Of a stretch of 64,000 nucleotides of DNA, positions 26,358-36,538 are shown piece by piece. Numbering within the stretch: the stretch's first letter is position 1; the number at the start of each line of letters is the position of its first letter. The translations under genes were made by a program, and so were the position numbers. This DNA comes from Rhodothermaceae bacterium (GTDB lineage Bacteria > Bacteroidota > Rhodothermia > Rhodothermales > Bin80). The stretch covers positions 38,676 to 102,675 of the forward strand of contig VXLY01000092.1 of NCBI GenBank assembly GCA_009841335.1, read 5' to 3'. The notes under the pieces are model-generated. The model made no database searches and was not told the origin of the DNA. It saw nothing but the letters and a program-made list of their open reading frames with translations.

Positions 26358-29339
26358 TCAGGGTTGCTGACGCGACAATGTTGGCTCCAAGAGAGCAAGC
26401 GCTGCCCGATTGTGACCATGTACAGATGGTTCATTGCACCACAGCCATTGCAATGTGGCTACGGTTTCGGGAATATTGGCTCCCGTCAGATCAAGCATGT
26501 TGAGGACCGCGCGGTCTATCTTCTTGCGTACTTCGTCTATATGGGACTGACAGGCCGGAAGTAAACTCTGTGTGGAAAATTCATCAAATGCAGCTGCCGC
26601 TTGCTCTAATCGGGTTTTCGGTATCTGATCCAGTCTTGGGCAGGGGATACCTGCCAACGCTTTTACCTGTGTTCTGGATCGTCCACTGTGCGTCCGTTGG
26701 CCCTGTGTCCAGTGAACCAGGAAACCCAATGTAGAATTGGCCCACAAGGCAAAAGCCTTGAGCACGTGCTGGTCATCGTGTTGCAATGAAGTCCAGGTTG
26801 ACCCGCCCATTCCCGGATACGTTGTTACCGCAGACAATAATGACTGAGAGGTCCAGCGCATGTTTCGCGCATAGAACAGTGTACTGCGAAATTGCCGCAT
26901 CGCCTCCCGTTTCGCAACCGATCCAACCCCGGTGGGAGACATTCCCTTGTGTGTGAGCGATACGGTCATATGTTTCTGCGTGTGTCTATCGGCCTTCCAG
27001 AGTGCGCGGTCTGGACCAATTGCATCTATCGGACTGACAACCGGAACGAACTCGAAAGCCCCGCGGGGGTCCCTTCCTGACAGGTGTCCTATCAGGTCAT
27101 GTGTGGGTCCAACCTTGAATAGATCTCCGATTGTAGACATTGGCACACCGATTGATGCAACATGCTGGTCGAAGCGAATGACTCCTTCCAGAAGCGCATT
27201 GGCTGTTAATGCAAGGCTGGCATGCAAAACTCCCAAAGGGTTCCAGGGAGCTCCGTCTGCCTTGGTTGTAAAGGTGCATATTTGTCCTGCTTCATCATCA
27301 CCTACTCTAATAGAATAATTGATTGAAGAAGCTTTGATTTGTTTGAGTGCCGATTGAATTGAGCGAGCGATCACGCCGGCTTCCCCCGTACGAAGAACGG
27401 GCTGACGCAATGTTACACAGTACACGTTCGCGACCGAAAGTTTTCCTTTACGACCATGTGTGCTCCGTTTAGTACCTACCAAAAGCATTTCTTCCATGCC
27501 TGTATCGGCAGAAAGCGACTGTTTTCCCGAATCCCGACGATCTGCTACAGTTATGGCCAAGATATCATCAAACTCCTGCTCAATCATGCGCCGCGTAACG
27601 GCCCATGATTCCGCGAAGGCCGCAGACAGCGGCAGCACAAAACCGACCCGTCCTCCCGGCTTGCATTTCTGGCGGGCCAAGGCAAAAAAAGATGCAGCTA
27701 ATCCTGCCCGATTATTCACTGCCTCATTCTTTACCAAGCTCTTCCACCGCCTCTGACAGGCTTTTCGTTCAATTTCGGACAGACCTCCAATATCGAAAGC
27801 ACTTAAGCCTCCTCGGGTCCGGGAATAGGGTGGATTCATAAGAATCCAGTCGATTGAGGCATCCTGGACGTAGACAGCATTTTTAGCGCCATTGTCCGCG
27901 AATTTCCCTGCCCCTACACTGAACAGATCAGCCACGCGCTGCGTCGCAAAATATTCCAGGGACCCTGTTTGTCCTTTTTCTCCTCCAACGCTAACCCATC
28001 CGATCTGCGTGTTTCCGTATCGATCACCATACCCCATCGCAGACAGTGAGGACATTGTAAGATGGGCGGCAATCGGGTTCACATCCGTACCGATGATACC
28101 GCCCTCCACGGCCGCCGTGTGTAGTCTGCGGAGGGTTTCGAAGTTGCCTCCGGCATGCTCGTGAAGTGTTGACACACGATGGTAGCCCGCACGAAGGAGC
28201 GTACCGGTTCCACAGGACAAATCGCTCAGATAGTGCTCTCTGAAAAGGTCTGAATCCCCCCATTCCTCTTCGGTGAGCAGTGAATTGTCAATCGTGAGAT
28301 CAGCCAAAAGCTCGGCCGTGGCTGGTTGTGTATAAAAGGCAGCCGTCTCTTTCCGGTCTTCACCAAGTTTTGGGAACAGCTCAGCGCCAATGTTGATATG
28401 CAGTCCCAATCGTGCCGTCTCAATCTCCTGAGTAGCTTCGATCAACTTAGCAAGCACTTGTGGGGTTTCTTCAGGATTGAATTTTCCGGCCAGCCGGAGT
28501 GCTTCAATCGCAGGCTTAAATACAGAATTCTGGCGGTGTTTGTTAATGATGTGCCATACGTCTGCCTGTCCAATCACGTTCGGAAGGGATTTACTCGTAA
28601 AACTTATGAGGGGGACTTCATCCATACCCTGCCTAGCGAGTCTCTGCTGTGTTAAAAGTGCATTCAACCACAATAATGTTACCGTACGAAGTCCCCCGAG
28701 AGGTGAGTGTTCGTACAGATGCCCCGCAACCTCTTGTTGCTCCAAGCGAGATAGTGCTGCTTCCAGTCCACCTGCTGCGTCTTCCACGAGTTGAGCTACA
28801 CGTTCTCCAACAGCATCTATCTCTTCTTGCGGTAATCTTATCTGAGACAAGAATGACGAAAAGTCAAATACATTGCCCTTAATAAATCCGTTTTGGGGCC
28901 ATCGGCGCTGTTCCACGCGGCGGCCAGGGGTTTGTCGAGTGCCCCCATTGAGTTGATGGACTGCGTACATAATCGGGTCTCCTGCCCAAAGGAGGTCCAC
29001 GATATTGAAAATGCCTCCCTTTTGAAATTTTTTCGAGATGCAGAGGGCAATCGTAGTAACGATTCGCGTTCGGTCTCTTCGCGTCTCCAGCCCGAGTCGG
29101 GCAACTGCATCCCGATCTGCGGTCCGAGCATTGAATGAGCATTCAATGATGATCGGTGGGAATAATCCATCATCAATCAAAATGCCGGGGTTTAATTCTG
29201 TAGTTTTGTTTGCGTGCAACAAATCGGGTTCGTCTATTCTCACACATTCGGGTTGTGCGGACCAGTGTGCGCTTGACCGCTGCAGTGCCTGACCAAGCGC
29301 CTGCATAAACATTATTTCAGCGGTTCGCCTACCTGCCAT
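26358..29339 (-). CDS. Large N6-adenine DNA methyltransferase, possible restriction-modification or defence protein
   Basis: 993 aa. The central part is a gamma-type amino-methyltransferase: SAM motif I as DLSCGTGTLL (about 370-380), a TDVNPIAAHLT segment, and the catalytic NPPY (near 500) followed by SRTRGG. Residues about 30-110 include GILIDDG…PIIIECSFN, which could be a degenerate PD-(D/E)XK nuclease (Ser where Lys is expected). The C-terminal third (TLGFLVHWTQGQRTHSGR) looks like a target-recognition region. The ATG at 29339 is preferred over a TTG 18 bp upstream. No specificity subunit, helicase or nuclease gene is nearby. It may be a single-chain type IIG-like enzyme, a solitary methylase, or a detached component of a larger defence system. 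Confidence 0.8.
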   Translation of the reverse strand: MAGRRTAEIMFMQALGQALQRSSAHWSAQPECVRIDEPDLLHANKTTELNPGILIDDGLFPPIIIECSFNARTADRDAVARLGLETRRDRTRIVTTIALCISKKFQKGGIFNIVDLLWAGDPIMYAVHQLNGGTRQTPGRRVEQRRWPQNGFIKGNVFDFSSFLSQIRLPQEEIDAVGERVAQLVEDAAGGLEAALSRLEQQEVAGHLYEHSPLGGLRTVTLLWLNALLTQQRLARQGMDEVPLISFTSKSLPNVIGQADVWHIINKHRQNSVFKPAIEALRLAGKFNPEETPQVLAKLIEATQEIETARLGLHINIGAELFPKLGEDRKETAAFYTQPATAELLADLTIDNSLLTEEEWGDSDLFREHYLSDLSCGTGTLLRAGYHRVSTLHEHAGGNFETLRRLHTAAVEGGIIGTDVNPIAAHLTMSSLSAMGYGDRYGNTQIGWVSVGGEKGQTGSLEYFATQRVADLFSVGAGKFADNGAKNAVYVQDASIDWILMNPPYSRTRGGLSAFDIGGLSEIERKACQRRWKSLVKNEAVNNRAGLAASFFALARQKCKPGGRVGFVLPLSAAFAESWAVTRRMIEQEFDDILAITVADRRDSGKQSLSADTGMEEMLLVGTKRSTHGRKGKLSVANVYCVTLRQPVLRTGEAGVIARSIQSALKQIKASSINYSIRVGDDEAGQICTFTTKADGAPWNPLGVLHASLALTANALLEGVIRFDQHVASIGVPMSTIGDLFKVGPTHDLIGHLSGRDPRGAFEFVPVVSPIDAIGPDRALWKADRHTQKHMTVSLTHKGMSPTGVGSVAKREAMRQFRSTLFYARNMRWTSQSLLSAVTTYPGMGGSTWTSLQHDDQHVLKAFALWANSTLGFLVHWTQGQRTHSGRSRTQVKALAGIPCPRLDQIPKTRLEQAAAAFDEFSTQSLLPACQSHIDEVRKKIDRAVLNMLDLTGANIPETVATLQWLWCNEPSVHGHNRAALALLEPTLSRQQP

Positions 29340-29357
29340 TACACAACCTATGGGCAA

Positions 29358-29723
29358 AACTTGTGCTACTACCTTAAAGTAAGCAGATGAAACTATCGAA
29401 GTTATATGGAATAGCTACGGTATACAAAGGAGTTCCCCCAACTCAACTACATGAAAACCGAGGCTCTACTGCAGCTATACAACCTAGGTTTGACATTTTG
29501 TGTGATGACGCTTTCGCAGTACAATAGTTTTCTACGACTTAAGATTTCGTGATGTCTCTGCATGGAAAACGGGAGGTATCATTATAAGTGGGGGTATGGA
29601 GACAACCGCCATTCCTTACCCCCCTACAACTTGATAAATCTGTCCTCTGATCGCCTCGCGGAGATCAAGGGGCGTCAAATGTGATCAAGGAGCTAATACT
29701 GGATTATTGGACCGAATACCAAC
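29358..29723. other. 366-bp gap upstream of the methylase gene
   Basis: Intergenic stretch between the methylase (start side) and the end of the antiporter gene. It contains a hairpin with stem GGGGGTA 29590-29596 and TACCCCC 29617-29623, with extra TGG/CCA pairing inside. No T tract follows on either strand, so it is not a classical terminator. No gene was seen. Confidence 0.4.
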
Positions 29724-30989
29724 CTAGCCAAATAGCAGACCTAGGAAGATCACGAATCCTAGGAATAGGCCTATTCCGCCGGATAGCGTCAGCCGCTTGG
29801 AGCGCAGCGTCCATAATAACGGCAGGGTCAGCACTACAGACGCCAAGATAGAAATAATGGCGGGGCCCGATGCAACCTCTGTAAGGGGAGTAATGAAGCC
29901 ACAAATGGCCATAATCAGGAAGACATCGAATACGTTCGACTGAAAAATGTGACCGACCAAGAGCTTGTGCCGACCACGCCGGACAACATTCAAAGCAACA
30001 ACGATGTCAGGAAGGGATGTACCAATCGCCAGTGCACTAGCAGCGAGAATCCCCGAATCGATCCCCCAGTCCTGGTCAAGTGCCAGAAGTGCGTGTACCA
30101 CGATTACTCCACTGAAATATAGTACTGCGATGCTGATGACCAGCAGAATACCTGAAACCCATGATGGTATTGAGGCGATTCCTGCTTCTGGCCTAATTGA
30201 AGATGCTGACCTGAGTTGACCCGATGATATATGACTAAAGACCCGGAGGATGAACAGCAGCCCCAGCCCGCCGATGAAGCAGAAGCGAGCAACATCTCCT
30301 GCATCCCTTGACATCTCCTGTAGTTTCGACCAGATGGGAGGGAGAAAAACCAAGGCAAACACCAGAAAGGAAAGGCCAATCTTCAGCCATGCGTCTCCGC
30401 GCGAGCTGCGCGAAGAAGAGGATTGTGCGCCATGCTGCTGCATGGCAGACTCCGCACTACTGAGACGCTGACGGCGGCTGCTGTTGAGTTCCGTAAACAT
30501 GAAGGCTGCATAGCAGCCAAAAAACAGCAAAGCATCAGTACGGCTGAAGACATTATCCCGACAAACGAGCACTGCCAAAATCACCGATGTGCCAGCAAAA
30601 AAAACAGGTAAAGTTTTTTTTGTATCGAAAGTCAGATAGCCATTAGACAATGCATGCTTTCTGGTGAACACATAGAACCCGTTTTCCTTCGGGACAAAAA
30701 AGTAGAGTGCCAGTACGCCCAACCCAAATCCTGCTCCCAGATTGGCAATTATCGTCCCGAAGATGGTTGGGGCTACCAAGGTCGGAGTACCTGAATTTAC
30801 GGCAGCAACCGAAGTAAATAGCTCTGGAAGAGAGGTGCCGATCCCAACCAGAAAACTGCCAATAAAGTAATCCCCTAACCGGAGTGTATTTCCAATTCGA
30901 CTGGCCTGATCCACCAGCAAGTCACTTGACCGTACAATAGCATAGATCGAGGTGACCAGCAACAAAATATCTACCACCACGGGATGCAT
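29724..30989 (-). CDS. CaCA family Ca2+/Na+ antiporter
   Basis: 421-aa inner-membrane cation exchanger. Two alpha repeats are visible: GIGTSLPELFTSVAA with the following IFGTIIANLGAG, and AIGTSLPDIVVALN with IFQSNVFDVF. The acidic residues in GTSLPE and GTSLPD bind the cation. About ten hydrophobic segments surround a hydrophilic central loop (about 160-200, SSRRQRLSSAESAMQQ) longer than usual. Similar in layout to YrbG. It follows sdhB on the same strand after 45 bp and may be read from the TCA operon. Confidence 0.9.
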   Translation of the reverse strand: MHPVVVDILLLVTSIYAIVRSSDLLVDQASRIGNTLRLGDYFIGSFLVGIGTSLPELFTSVAAVNSGTPTLVAPTIFGTIIANLGAGFGLGVLALYFFVPKENGFYVFTRKHALSNGYLTFDTKKTLPVFFAGTSVILAVLVCRDNVFSRTDALLFFGCYAAFMFTELNSSRRQRLSSAESAMQQHGAQSSSSRSSRGDAWLKIGLSFLVFALVFLPPIWSKLQEMSRDAGDVARFCFIGGLGLLFILRVFSHISSGQLRSASSIRPEAGIASIPSWVSGILLVISIAVLYFSGVIVVHALLALDQDWGIDSGILAASALAIGTSLPDIVVALNVVRRGRHKLLVGHIFQSNVFDVFLIMAICGFITPLTEVASGPAIISILASVVLTLPLLWTLRSKRLTLSGGIGLFLGFVIFLGLLFG

Positions 30990-31034
30990 CCTATGGTACT
31001 GGGAAAAAGGTTGTTAGGAAGGCGGGGAAAATGT

Positions 31035-31790
31035 CTATTTTGAAAAGACCCCCTTCATGTAAGCCCGCCGCATACTCGCAATCCCGGACACGGAAATCCC
31101 TTTTGGGCACACCGCCTCACATTCAGCATAATTGGAACAGTCCCCGAATCCCTCTGCTTCCATCTGATCCACCATGGCCACAGCACGTTGTGAAGCCTCC
31201 ACCTGCCCTTGAGGAAGCAGCGCCAGATGTTCAATCTTAGCCGCTGTGAAGAGGGAGGCGCTGCCGTTAGGGCATGCAGCCACACACGCACCGCAACCAA
31301 TACAAGCCGCAAAATCCATGGCCTCCTCTGCAGCATCCTTTGAGATTGGAATGGCGTTGGCGTCAGGTGCGGACCCGGTTTTCACAGAAACGTACCCATG
31401 GGCAGCAATGATACGGTCAAACGCGCTCCGATCAACAACAAGGTCCCGAACGATCGGAAATGCCCGAGCACGGAAAGGCTCCACCGTAATCGTGTCCCCA
31501 TCCTCGAAGCTCCGCATATGCAACTGGCAAACCGCTGTGCGCTGTTGGGGGCCGTGAGCAATTCCTGCGACCATTACCCCACACGATCCGCAGATCCCTT
31601 CGCGACAATCACTGTCAAACTCCACAGGATCATCCTCGCTGGCAATAAGCTGCTCGTTGAGCACATCAAGCAACTCCAGAAAGGACATATGCTCACTCGC
31701 ATTACTGACTGTATAGTCAACCAGCTTACCTGGGGCCTCGGGACTCTTTTGCCTCCAGATACGCAGGTTTATGGTCATGTCTTTTGCCAT
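31035..31790 (-). CDS. sdhB: Succinate dehydrogenase iron-sulfur subunit
   Basis: 251-aa electron-transfer subunit of complex II at the inner membrane. The 2Fe-2S motif is [10 protein letters not shown], with the later Cys in AVCQLH. The second half has [14 protein letters not shown] and [14 protein letters not shown] for the 4Fe-4S and 3Fe-4S centres. The ATG at 31790 lies 4 bp after the sdhA stop; a 12-codon upstream extension would overlap sdhA and is rejected. Last gene of gltA-sdhC-sdhA-sdhB. Confidence 0.95.
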   Translation of the reverse strand: MAKDMTINLRIWRQKSPEAPGKLVDYTVSNASEHMSFLELLDVLNEQLIASEDDPVEFDSDCREGICGSCGVMVAGIAHGPQQRTAVCQLHMRSFEDGDTITVEPFRARAFPIVRDLVVDRSAFDRIIAAHGYVSVKTGSAPDANAIPISKDAAEEAMDFAACIGCGACVAACPNGSASLFTAAKIEHLALLPQGQVEASQRAVAMVDQMEAEGFGDCSNYAECEAVCPKGISVSGIASMRRAYMKGVFSK

Positions 31791-31794
31791 CGCA

Positions 31795-33750
31795 CTACTT
31801 GTAACTACGTGTGGTTGGGTGCACACTCTCGAAGGATAATTTTTCGAGGTGCAAAACAGGACGACGATCGGTGTGCTCCCAGGCTGCTACGTCAGCAAAA
31901 TTTTCATCATTGCGTACAGCTTCCCCCTCGGAGTTCTGATATTCTTCACGGAAATGTCCTCCACAGGATTCTTCACGACGACGGGCATCCTGGGCCATAA
32001 GTGATCCAAGTTCGATGAAGTCTGCTATACGGCCTGCAAATTCCAAATTCTTGTTGAACCGGTCGGCAGAGCCGGGTACGCGGATCCGCTCCCAAAATTC
32101 GTCTCTCAGGCTTTCCACAGAACTGATTGCTTCTTCCAGGCCAGCATGATCACGTGCCATGCCTACATGATTCCAAAGGAGTTGACCCAGTTCCCGATGA
32201 AATTGTGTGGGCGACTTGTCTCCCTTATTATTAAGCAGTCGGTCAATACGTGCGCCGGCTTCTTCTTCAGTAGCAGTAAAAGCTTCGTGCGATTCGGAGA
32301 TGCTTTCCGACTGGCGTATGCCGGCCATATACGCTCCCAATGTGTACGGAATAACAAAGTACCCATCCGCCAATCCCTGCATCAAAGCACTGGCTCCAAG
32401 ACGATTGGCACCATGATCACTAAAATTGGCCTCTCCAAGTACAAAGAGGCCTGGAATAGTACTCTGTAGTTCATAATCCACCCAGAGCCCACCCATCGTA
32501 TAGTGAACGGCAGGGTAGATCCGCATCGGCGTTCTGTAAGGATCGTCCCCGGTGATGCGCTCGTACATTTCAAACAGATTCCCGTAGCGGTCTTGAATCG
32601 TCGAGGCACCCAGGCGCTGGACTGCAGCATCAAAATCAAGATAGACCGCTAGTCGGGTCTCGCCGACACCTCGTCCGGCATCACATTCTTTTTTCGCTGC
32701 ACGCGAAGCTACGTCCCTTGGCACAAGATTGCCGAAGCTCGGATAACGACGTTCCAAATAATAGTCTCTCGCATCCTCAGGGATTGCTTCCGGTGCACGC
32801 GTATCTTTCGGATCTTTGGGGACCCAAACGCGGCCATCGTTACGCAAACTCTCACTCATCAGTGTGAGCTTGGACTGGTAATCCCCGGAAACGGGGATAC
32901 AGGTTGGATGGATTTGCGTATAGCAGGGGTTGGCGAAGAATGCACCGCGCTTGTAACAACGCCATGCGGCGGTCACATTGGAGTTCTTGGCATTTGTTGA
33001 CAGGTAGTAGGCATTGCCGTATCCCCCTGTACAAAGCAGAACTGCATCCCCCGCATGACGCTCAAGCTCGCCTGTGACAAGATTGCGTGTAATAATCCCG
33101 CGGGCGCGATCTTTGGCTACAACCAGATCAAGCATTTCTCGGCGCGGTAGCATGGTTACACGCCCCGCAGCGATCTGATGACTGAGTGCTTGATAAGCGC
33201 CTAGCAACAGCTGTTGTCCGGTTTGACCTCTTGCGTAGAAGGTGCGTGACACCTGCGCACCACCGAAAGAGCGATTGGCCAATACGCCCCCGTACTCGCG
33301 TGCAAACGGAACTCCCTGAGCGACGGCCTGATCAATGATATTGTTTGATACTTGCGCAAGACGATATACATTCGCTTCTCGCGAACGGTAGTCTCCGCCT
33401 TTTATGGTATCGTAGAATAGTCGCCAAATGGTATCACCATCGTTCGGATAGTTCTTGGCGGCGTTTATCCCCCCCTGGGCCGCAATGGAGTGGGCTCTCC
33501 GTGCCGAGTCCTGAATGCAGAAACACTTGACATTGTAACCCAGTCCCGCAAGCGTCGCGGCAGCAGAAGCACCTGCAAGGCCTGAACCCACCACAAGAAT
33601 ATTGTGCGAACGCTTATTGGCTGGACTAACCAGGGAAACTGCATCCTTGTATGCGTCCCACTTTTCCTGAAGACGCCCTGTAGGCACTTTCGCGTCCAAG
33701 CGCGGGCTGTGTGATACCTCTGACATAGAATTAGCTACCTCGTCACTCAT
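31795..33750 (-). CDS. sdhA: Succinate dehydrogenase flavoprotein subunit
   Basis: 651-aa catalytic subunit that oxidises succinate to fumarate. It has the dinucleotide motif [12 protein letters not shown], the [11 protein letters not shown] segment whose His binds FAD covalently, the [10 protein letters not shown] substrate loop, and [14 protein letters not shown] near the C-terminus. The size is that of the Bacteroidota/epsilon type that pairs with a single five-helix SdhC. The ATG at 33750 overlaps the sdhC stop (ATGA), so the 44-codon upstream extension is not used. Confidence 0.96.
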   Translation of the reverse strand: MSDEVANSMSEVSHSPRLDAKVPTGRLQEKWDAYKDAVSLVSPANKRSHNILVVGSGLAGASAAATLAGLGYNVKCFCIQDSARRAHSIAAQGGINAAKNYPNDGDTIWRLFYDTIKGGDYRSREANVYRLAQVSNNIIDQAVAQGVPFAREYGGVLANRSFGGAQVSRTFYARGQTGQQLLLGAYQALSHQIAAGRVTMLPRREMLDLVVAKDRARGIITRNLVTGELERHAGDAVLLCTGGYGNAYYLSTNAKNSNVTAAWRCYKRGAFFANPCYTQIHPTCIPVSGDYQSKLTLMSESLRNDGRVWVPKDPKDTRAPEAIPEDARDYYLERRYPSFGNLVPRDVASRAAKKECDAGRGVGETRLAVYLDFDAAVQRLGASTIQDRYGNLFEMYERITGDDPYRTPMRIYPAVHYTMGGLWVDYELQSTIPGLFVLGEANFSDHGANRLGASALMQGLADGYFVIPYTLGAYMAGIRQSESISESHEAFTATEEEAGARIDRLLNNKGDKSPTQFHRELGQLLWNHVGMARDHAGLEEAISSVESLRDEFWERIRVPGSADRFNKNLEFAGRIADFIELGSLMAQDARRREESCGGHFREEYQNSEGEAVRNDENFADVAAWEHTDRRPVLHLEKLSFESVHPTTRSYK

Positions 33751-34451
33751 GCCGAGAAATAGATATATAGCGGAACGACCAGAAAACCAATGGCCACCAG
33801 AGCACCCAATAACGCTGCAAATGCATAAATGTATGGTGACAGGCGCCGACTCATCATCCCCAATGATTGCAGTGCACTCCACACACCATGTCGCATGTGC
33901 ATCCCGAGAAGAACCATTACAACAGGATATCCGAACGCATAGAGTGGCTCCCGGAATTTTTCGGTCATGAGACGTCGTAGATCGCGTACCTCCTCCCCGC
34001 TTTGCAGCATAGCCGTATAGCCTTCCGCTTCGCCCGGTCCAAATTTGAAAGAATTCAAGTGCAGAATCAGGAATCCAAGCAGAATTATCCCTGTGAAGAT
34101 CATAGAGCGTGCACTGTACCCTGATCGACTAGGGCTGCCTGAACTTTTGTATGCCTTGTAGCCTACCGGGCGGGCCCTACGTCGGCGCACCTGAATAGAA
34201 ACGCCCACAACGGCATGTAGAAGAAAACAAAGCGCCAGGCCAATCTCCACGGTGTAGAGTAGCCAGCCCAAGCTCATCAGCTTGTGTGCGTAGACGTTGT
34301 AGGCCTGTGGGTCCGGTGACAGGTAAGACAGGTTGCCGATCATATGAACAATCACGAACGCAACCAAGCCAATTCCTGTAACCCCAGTCAAAACCTTGCG
34401 GCCAACTGGAGACATGAGAGCCGATACCAACGTGACATCCGGACGAGACAT
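33747..34451 (-). CDS. sdhC: Succinate dehydrogenase cytochrome b558-type subunit
   Basis: 234-aa membrane anchor with five hydrophobic helices and His residues placed to bind two haems (for example [29 protein letters not shown]). It matches the single-protein anchor of the b558 family, so no sdhD is expected. It passes electrons to menaquinone. It ends in a 4-bp overlap with sdhA and starts 84 bp after gltA. Confidence 0.94.
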   Translation of the reverse strand: MSRPDVTLVSALMSPVGRKVLTGVTGIGLVAFVIVHMIGNLSYLSPDPQAYNVYAHKLMSLGWLLYTVEIGLALCFLLHAVVGVSIQVRRRRARPVGYKAYKSSGSPSRSGYSARSMIFTGIILLGFLILHLNSFKFGPGEAEGYTAMLQSGEEVRDLRRLMTEKFREPLYAFGYPVVMVLLGMHMRHGVWSALQSLGMMSRRLSPYIYAFAALLGALVAIGFLVVPLYIYFSA

Positions 34452-34535
34452 GATATTAACAAGGTTAACTAGCTAATTGATTGTGATGGAAATCCTGCAA
34501 TGTCACCGACCAATATTCCCTGCGCATAGACCGGA

Positions 34536-35678
34536 TCACTGATTGACCTTGAGACCCATGGGGCCTGTATAAGCCGCCCGTGGCCGAATCAAGCGATTAT
34601 CTTCCCATTGCTCCAGCAAGTGCGCAGTCCAGCCAGTGATACGACCCATTACGAAAAGTGAGGTAAAGAAATCCGCATCAATGCCCAGTAAGTAGTATAT
34701 CGGGGCGCTGTAAAAATCTACATTGGCGTTGATGCCTTTTTCTTGTTCAACTACCTGCGTCAAGGTATAGCATAGATCTACCCAATGCATGGCATCCCGC
34801 TCGCGTCCAAGCTCCAAAAGCATTTGACGGAGGACATTTGCTCTCGGATCCAGAGTTTTGTAAACACGATGCCCAAATCCCATAATGCGCTCTTTTGCCG
34901 CAAGTTTACGGCGTACGAACGCTTCAGGATCTTCACCGCTCTTATGTAGCTCAAGTAACATACGCATAACGCGCGTGTTCGCCCCTCCGTGCAAGGCGCC
35001 TTTGAGTGCTCCAATCCCCCCGGTGATGGCGGAGTAAATGTCGCTGAGCGTGGCTCCGATGACGCGTGCCGTAAAGGTTGATGCATTCAACCCATGTTCC
35101 GCATGTAGAACCAGTGCTGCGTCTAGAGCTTCCACCGCACGGGGCCCAGGCTCTTCATCGTTGAGCATATACAGAAAATTCCTGGCGGTATTGCCAGTGG
35201 TGCGTGGAGCAACAGGAGCTTTGCCATGCTTCAAGCGAGCAAGGGCCGCAATCAGGACAGGAATCCGAGCAGTCAGACGAAGAGTCTTGCGATAATTCGC
35301 CTCAGCAGACATATCATCGGCTTCGGGATCATATTGCGCCAGCATAGAAACTGCTGTTCGCAGTGCTCCCGTTGGATTATTCCCCGAAGGCAACCCACGA
35401 AGCATATCAATCACCGCTTCCGGCACATCGCGTAAGCCGGACAACTGGTCGCACAAACCCTTCCGCTCAGCCTCGTTTGGAAGGTGACCATGCCACAAGA
35501 GATGCGCAACATCCTCAAAGGTGCTGTTCGTTGCCAGATCCTCTATCCGATAACCACGGTAGACTAGGATTCCTTTGCGACCATCCAAGAAGCAGATAGA
35601 TGAGTTTAGAGCAATAACGCCAGCCAATCCTTTCGCATGACGATCTCCGCCAGTTGGGGCTATTTTCGATGAATTCAT
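34536..35678 (-). CDS. gltA: Citrate synthase
   Basis: Condenses acetyl-CoA and oxaloacetate; cytoplasmic, 380 aa, the short type II-like form. Active-site His residues are in HAEHGLNAS and GALHGGAN, the CoA/oxaloacetate loop is GFGHRVYK, and the catalytic Asp is in NVDFYSAP. The C-terminus has GWTAHLLEQWEDNRLIRP. It heads the gltA-sdhCAB run, so two TCA steps are co-expressed. An 860-bp region upstream separates it from the divergent rng operon. Confidence 0.96.
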   Translation of the reverse strand: MNSSKIAPTGGDRHAKGLAGVIALNSSICFLDGRKGILVYRGYRIEDLATNSTFEDVAHLLWHGHLPNEAERKGLCDQLSGLRDVPEAVIDMLRGLPSGNNPTGALRTAVSMLAQYDPEADDMSAEANYRKTLRLTARIPVLIAALARLKHGKAPVAPRTTGNTARNFLYMLNDEEPGPRAVEALDAALVLHAEHGLNASTFTARVIGATLSDIYSAITGGIGALKGALHGGANTRVMRMLLELHKSGEDPEAFVRRKLAAKERIMGFGHRVYKTLDPRANVLRQMLLELGRERDAMHWVDLCYTLTQVVEQEKGINANVDFYSAPIYYLLGIDADFFTSLFVMGRITGWTAHLLEQWEDNRLIRPRAAYTGPMGLKVNQ

Positions 35679-36538
35679 AAGTGCGATTTATGTGCAGCCC
35701 GTAGGCATGGGGGCGTTCAACGAAGAACCGTGCGTGATGTGCCACAAAATCTACAGCATAAAATCTACTCAGAGGGAGTTTTTTTTGGGGAAATCCCAAA
35801 AATCAAGTGCTCGGCATGAGGCTCATTTTTGTACCGGTAATGCTTCGTTTTCATTTTTGCTTATCCCTGGATCCCGAGTCGATATTGGAACCCGCACTTC
35901 AAACCGAACATACGGTTTTTGCGTGTCCATTTGTCAGTTGAAATCACAGTTTCGCTCACGGAAGCTTTCCGTCAGCGACCACTATAAACGGCCATACTCC
36001 CTATCCGAATAGCGCAGGTGTTTTCAGGTCCGCACCTTGTGCTCCCGACAAATCACGGCTTCAGATGCTACATAGTGTCGATGCGTAACGAAGTTGACGA
36101 CAACTGAAAAATACAGCGGATTCGTAGTCCCGCTGCCCCTGTATCCACGGATCTCTGTCTGGATCTTGAGTATTTTTTGACTCTTGATTTTTTTGTTCCA
36201 CTAGGGTTCTTGATCACTAATCCCCCTCTTCTGCGGCAACTCAGGCCTTTCCACAAGAATTCAGTAGAACCCTAATCTTTAGCGGGTTGCATCCGAGAAA
36301 CGTGCTGCAAAACGGCTCATTCGCGTAGATTAACCACATATTTTGCTGCAATGCAGGCTCTTGGGGGATCAATTGGAACATATTTCCGTTGGGAAGGGAG
36401 TTTGTTATGCATTTGCACCCCTGACACACCGCTCTGCAGACACGATCGACGTCTAGTGGGCTGTGATGTCCTCAACTCTATTAAAATTCCTTCCTGTTTT
36501 GCGGGAATGCGCAACAAGCGCACTCAGTTTATACCCTT
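35679..36538. other. 860-bp divergent gap between gltA and rng
   Basis: No gene could be supported on either strand; open frames here lack protein-like composition. It must contain the promoters for gltA-sdhCAB and the rng operon. A small hairpin (AAACCG…CGGTTT near 35907-35924, followed by a short T run) may be a weak terminator. T-rich runs occur around 35779, 36174 and 36190. I saw no tRNA, SRP, RNase P or tmRNA signature. Confidence 0.45.

Noticed and set aside
29590..29623. GGGGGTA/TACCCCC hairpin as a terminator
   Set aside because: There is no T tract on either strand and it is not placed just after a gene end.
31398..32000. 200-codon plus-strand frame over sdhB and the end of sdhA
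   Set aside because: It is antisense to well-identified sdh genes.
33751..33882. 44-codon N-terminal extension of SdhA
   Set aside because: It lies inside sdhC; the ATGA overlap at 33747-33750 gives the natural start.
35692..36012. 106-codon plus-strand frame upstream of rng as a gene
   Set aside because: Composition is not protein-like, it has no motif, and no adjoining gene supports it.
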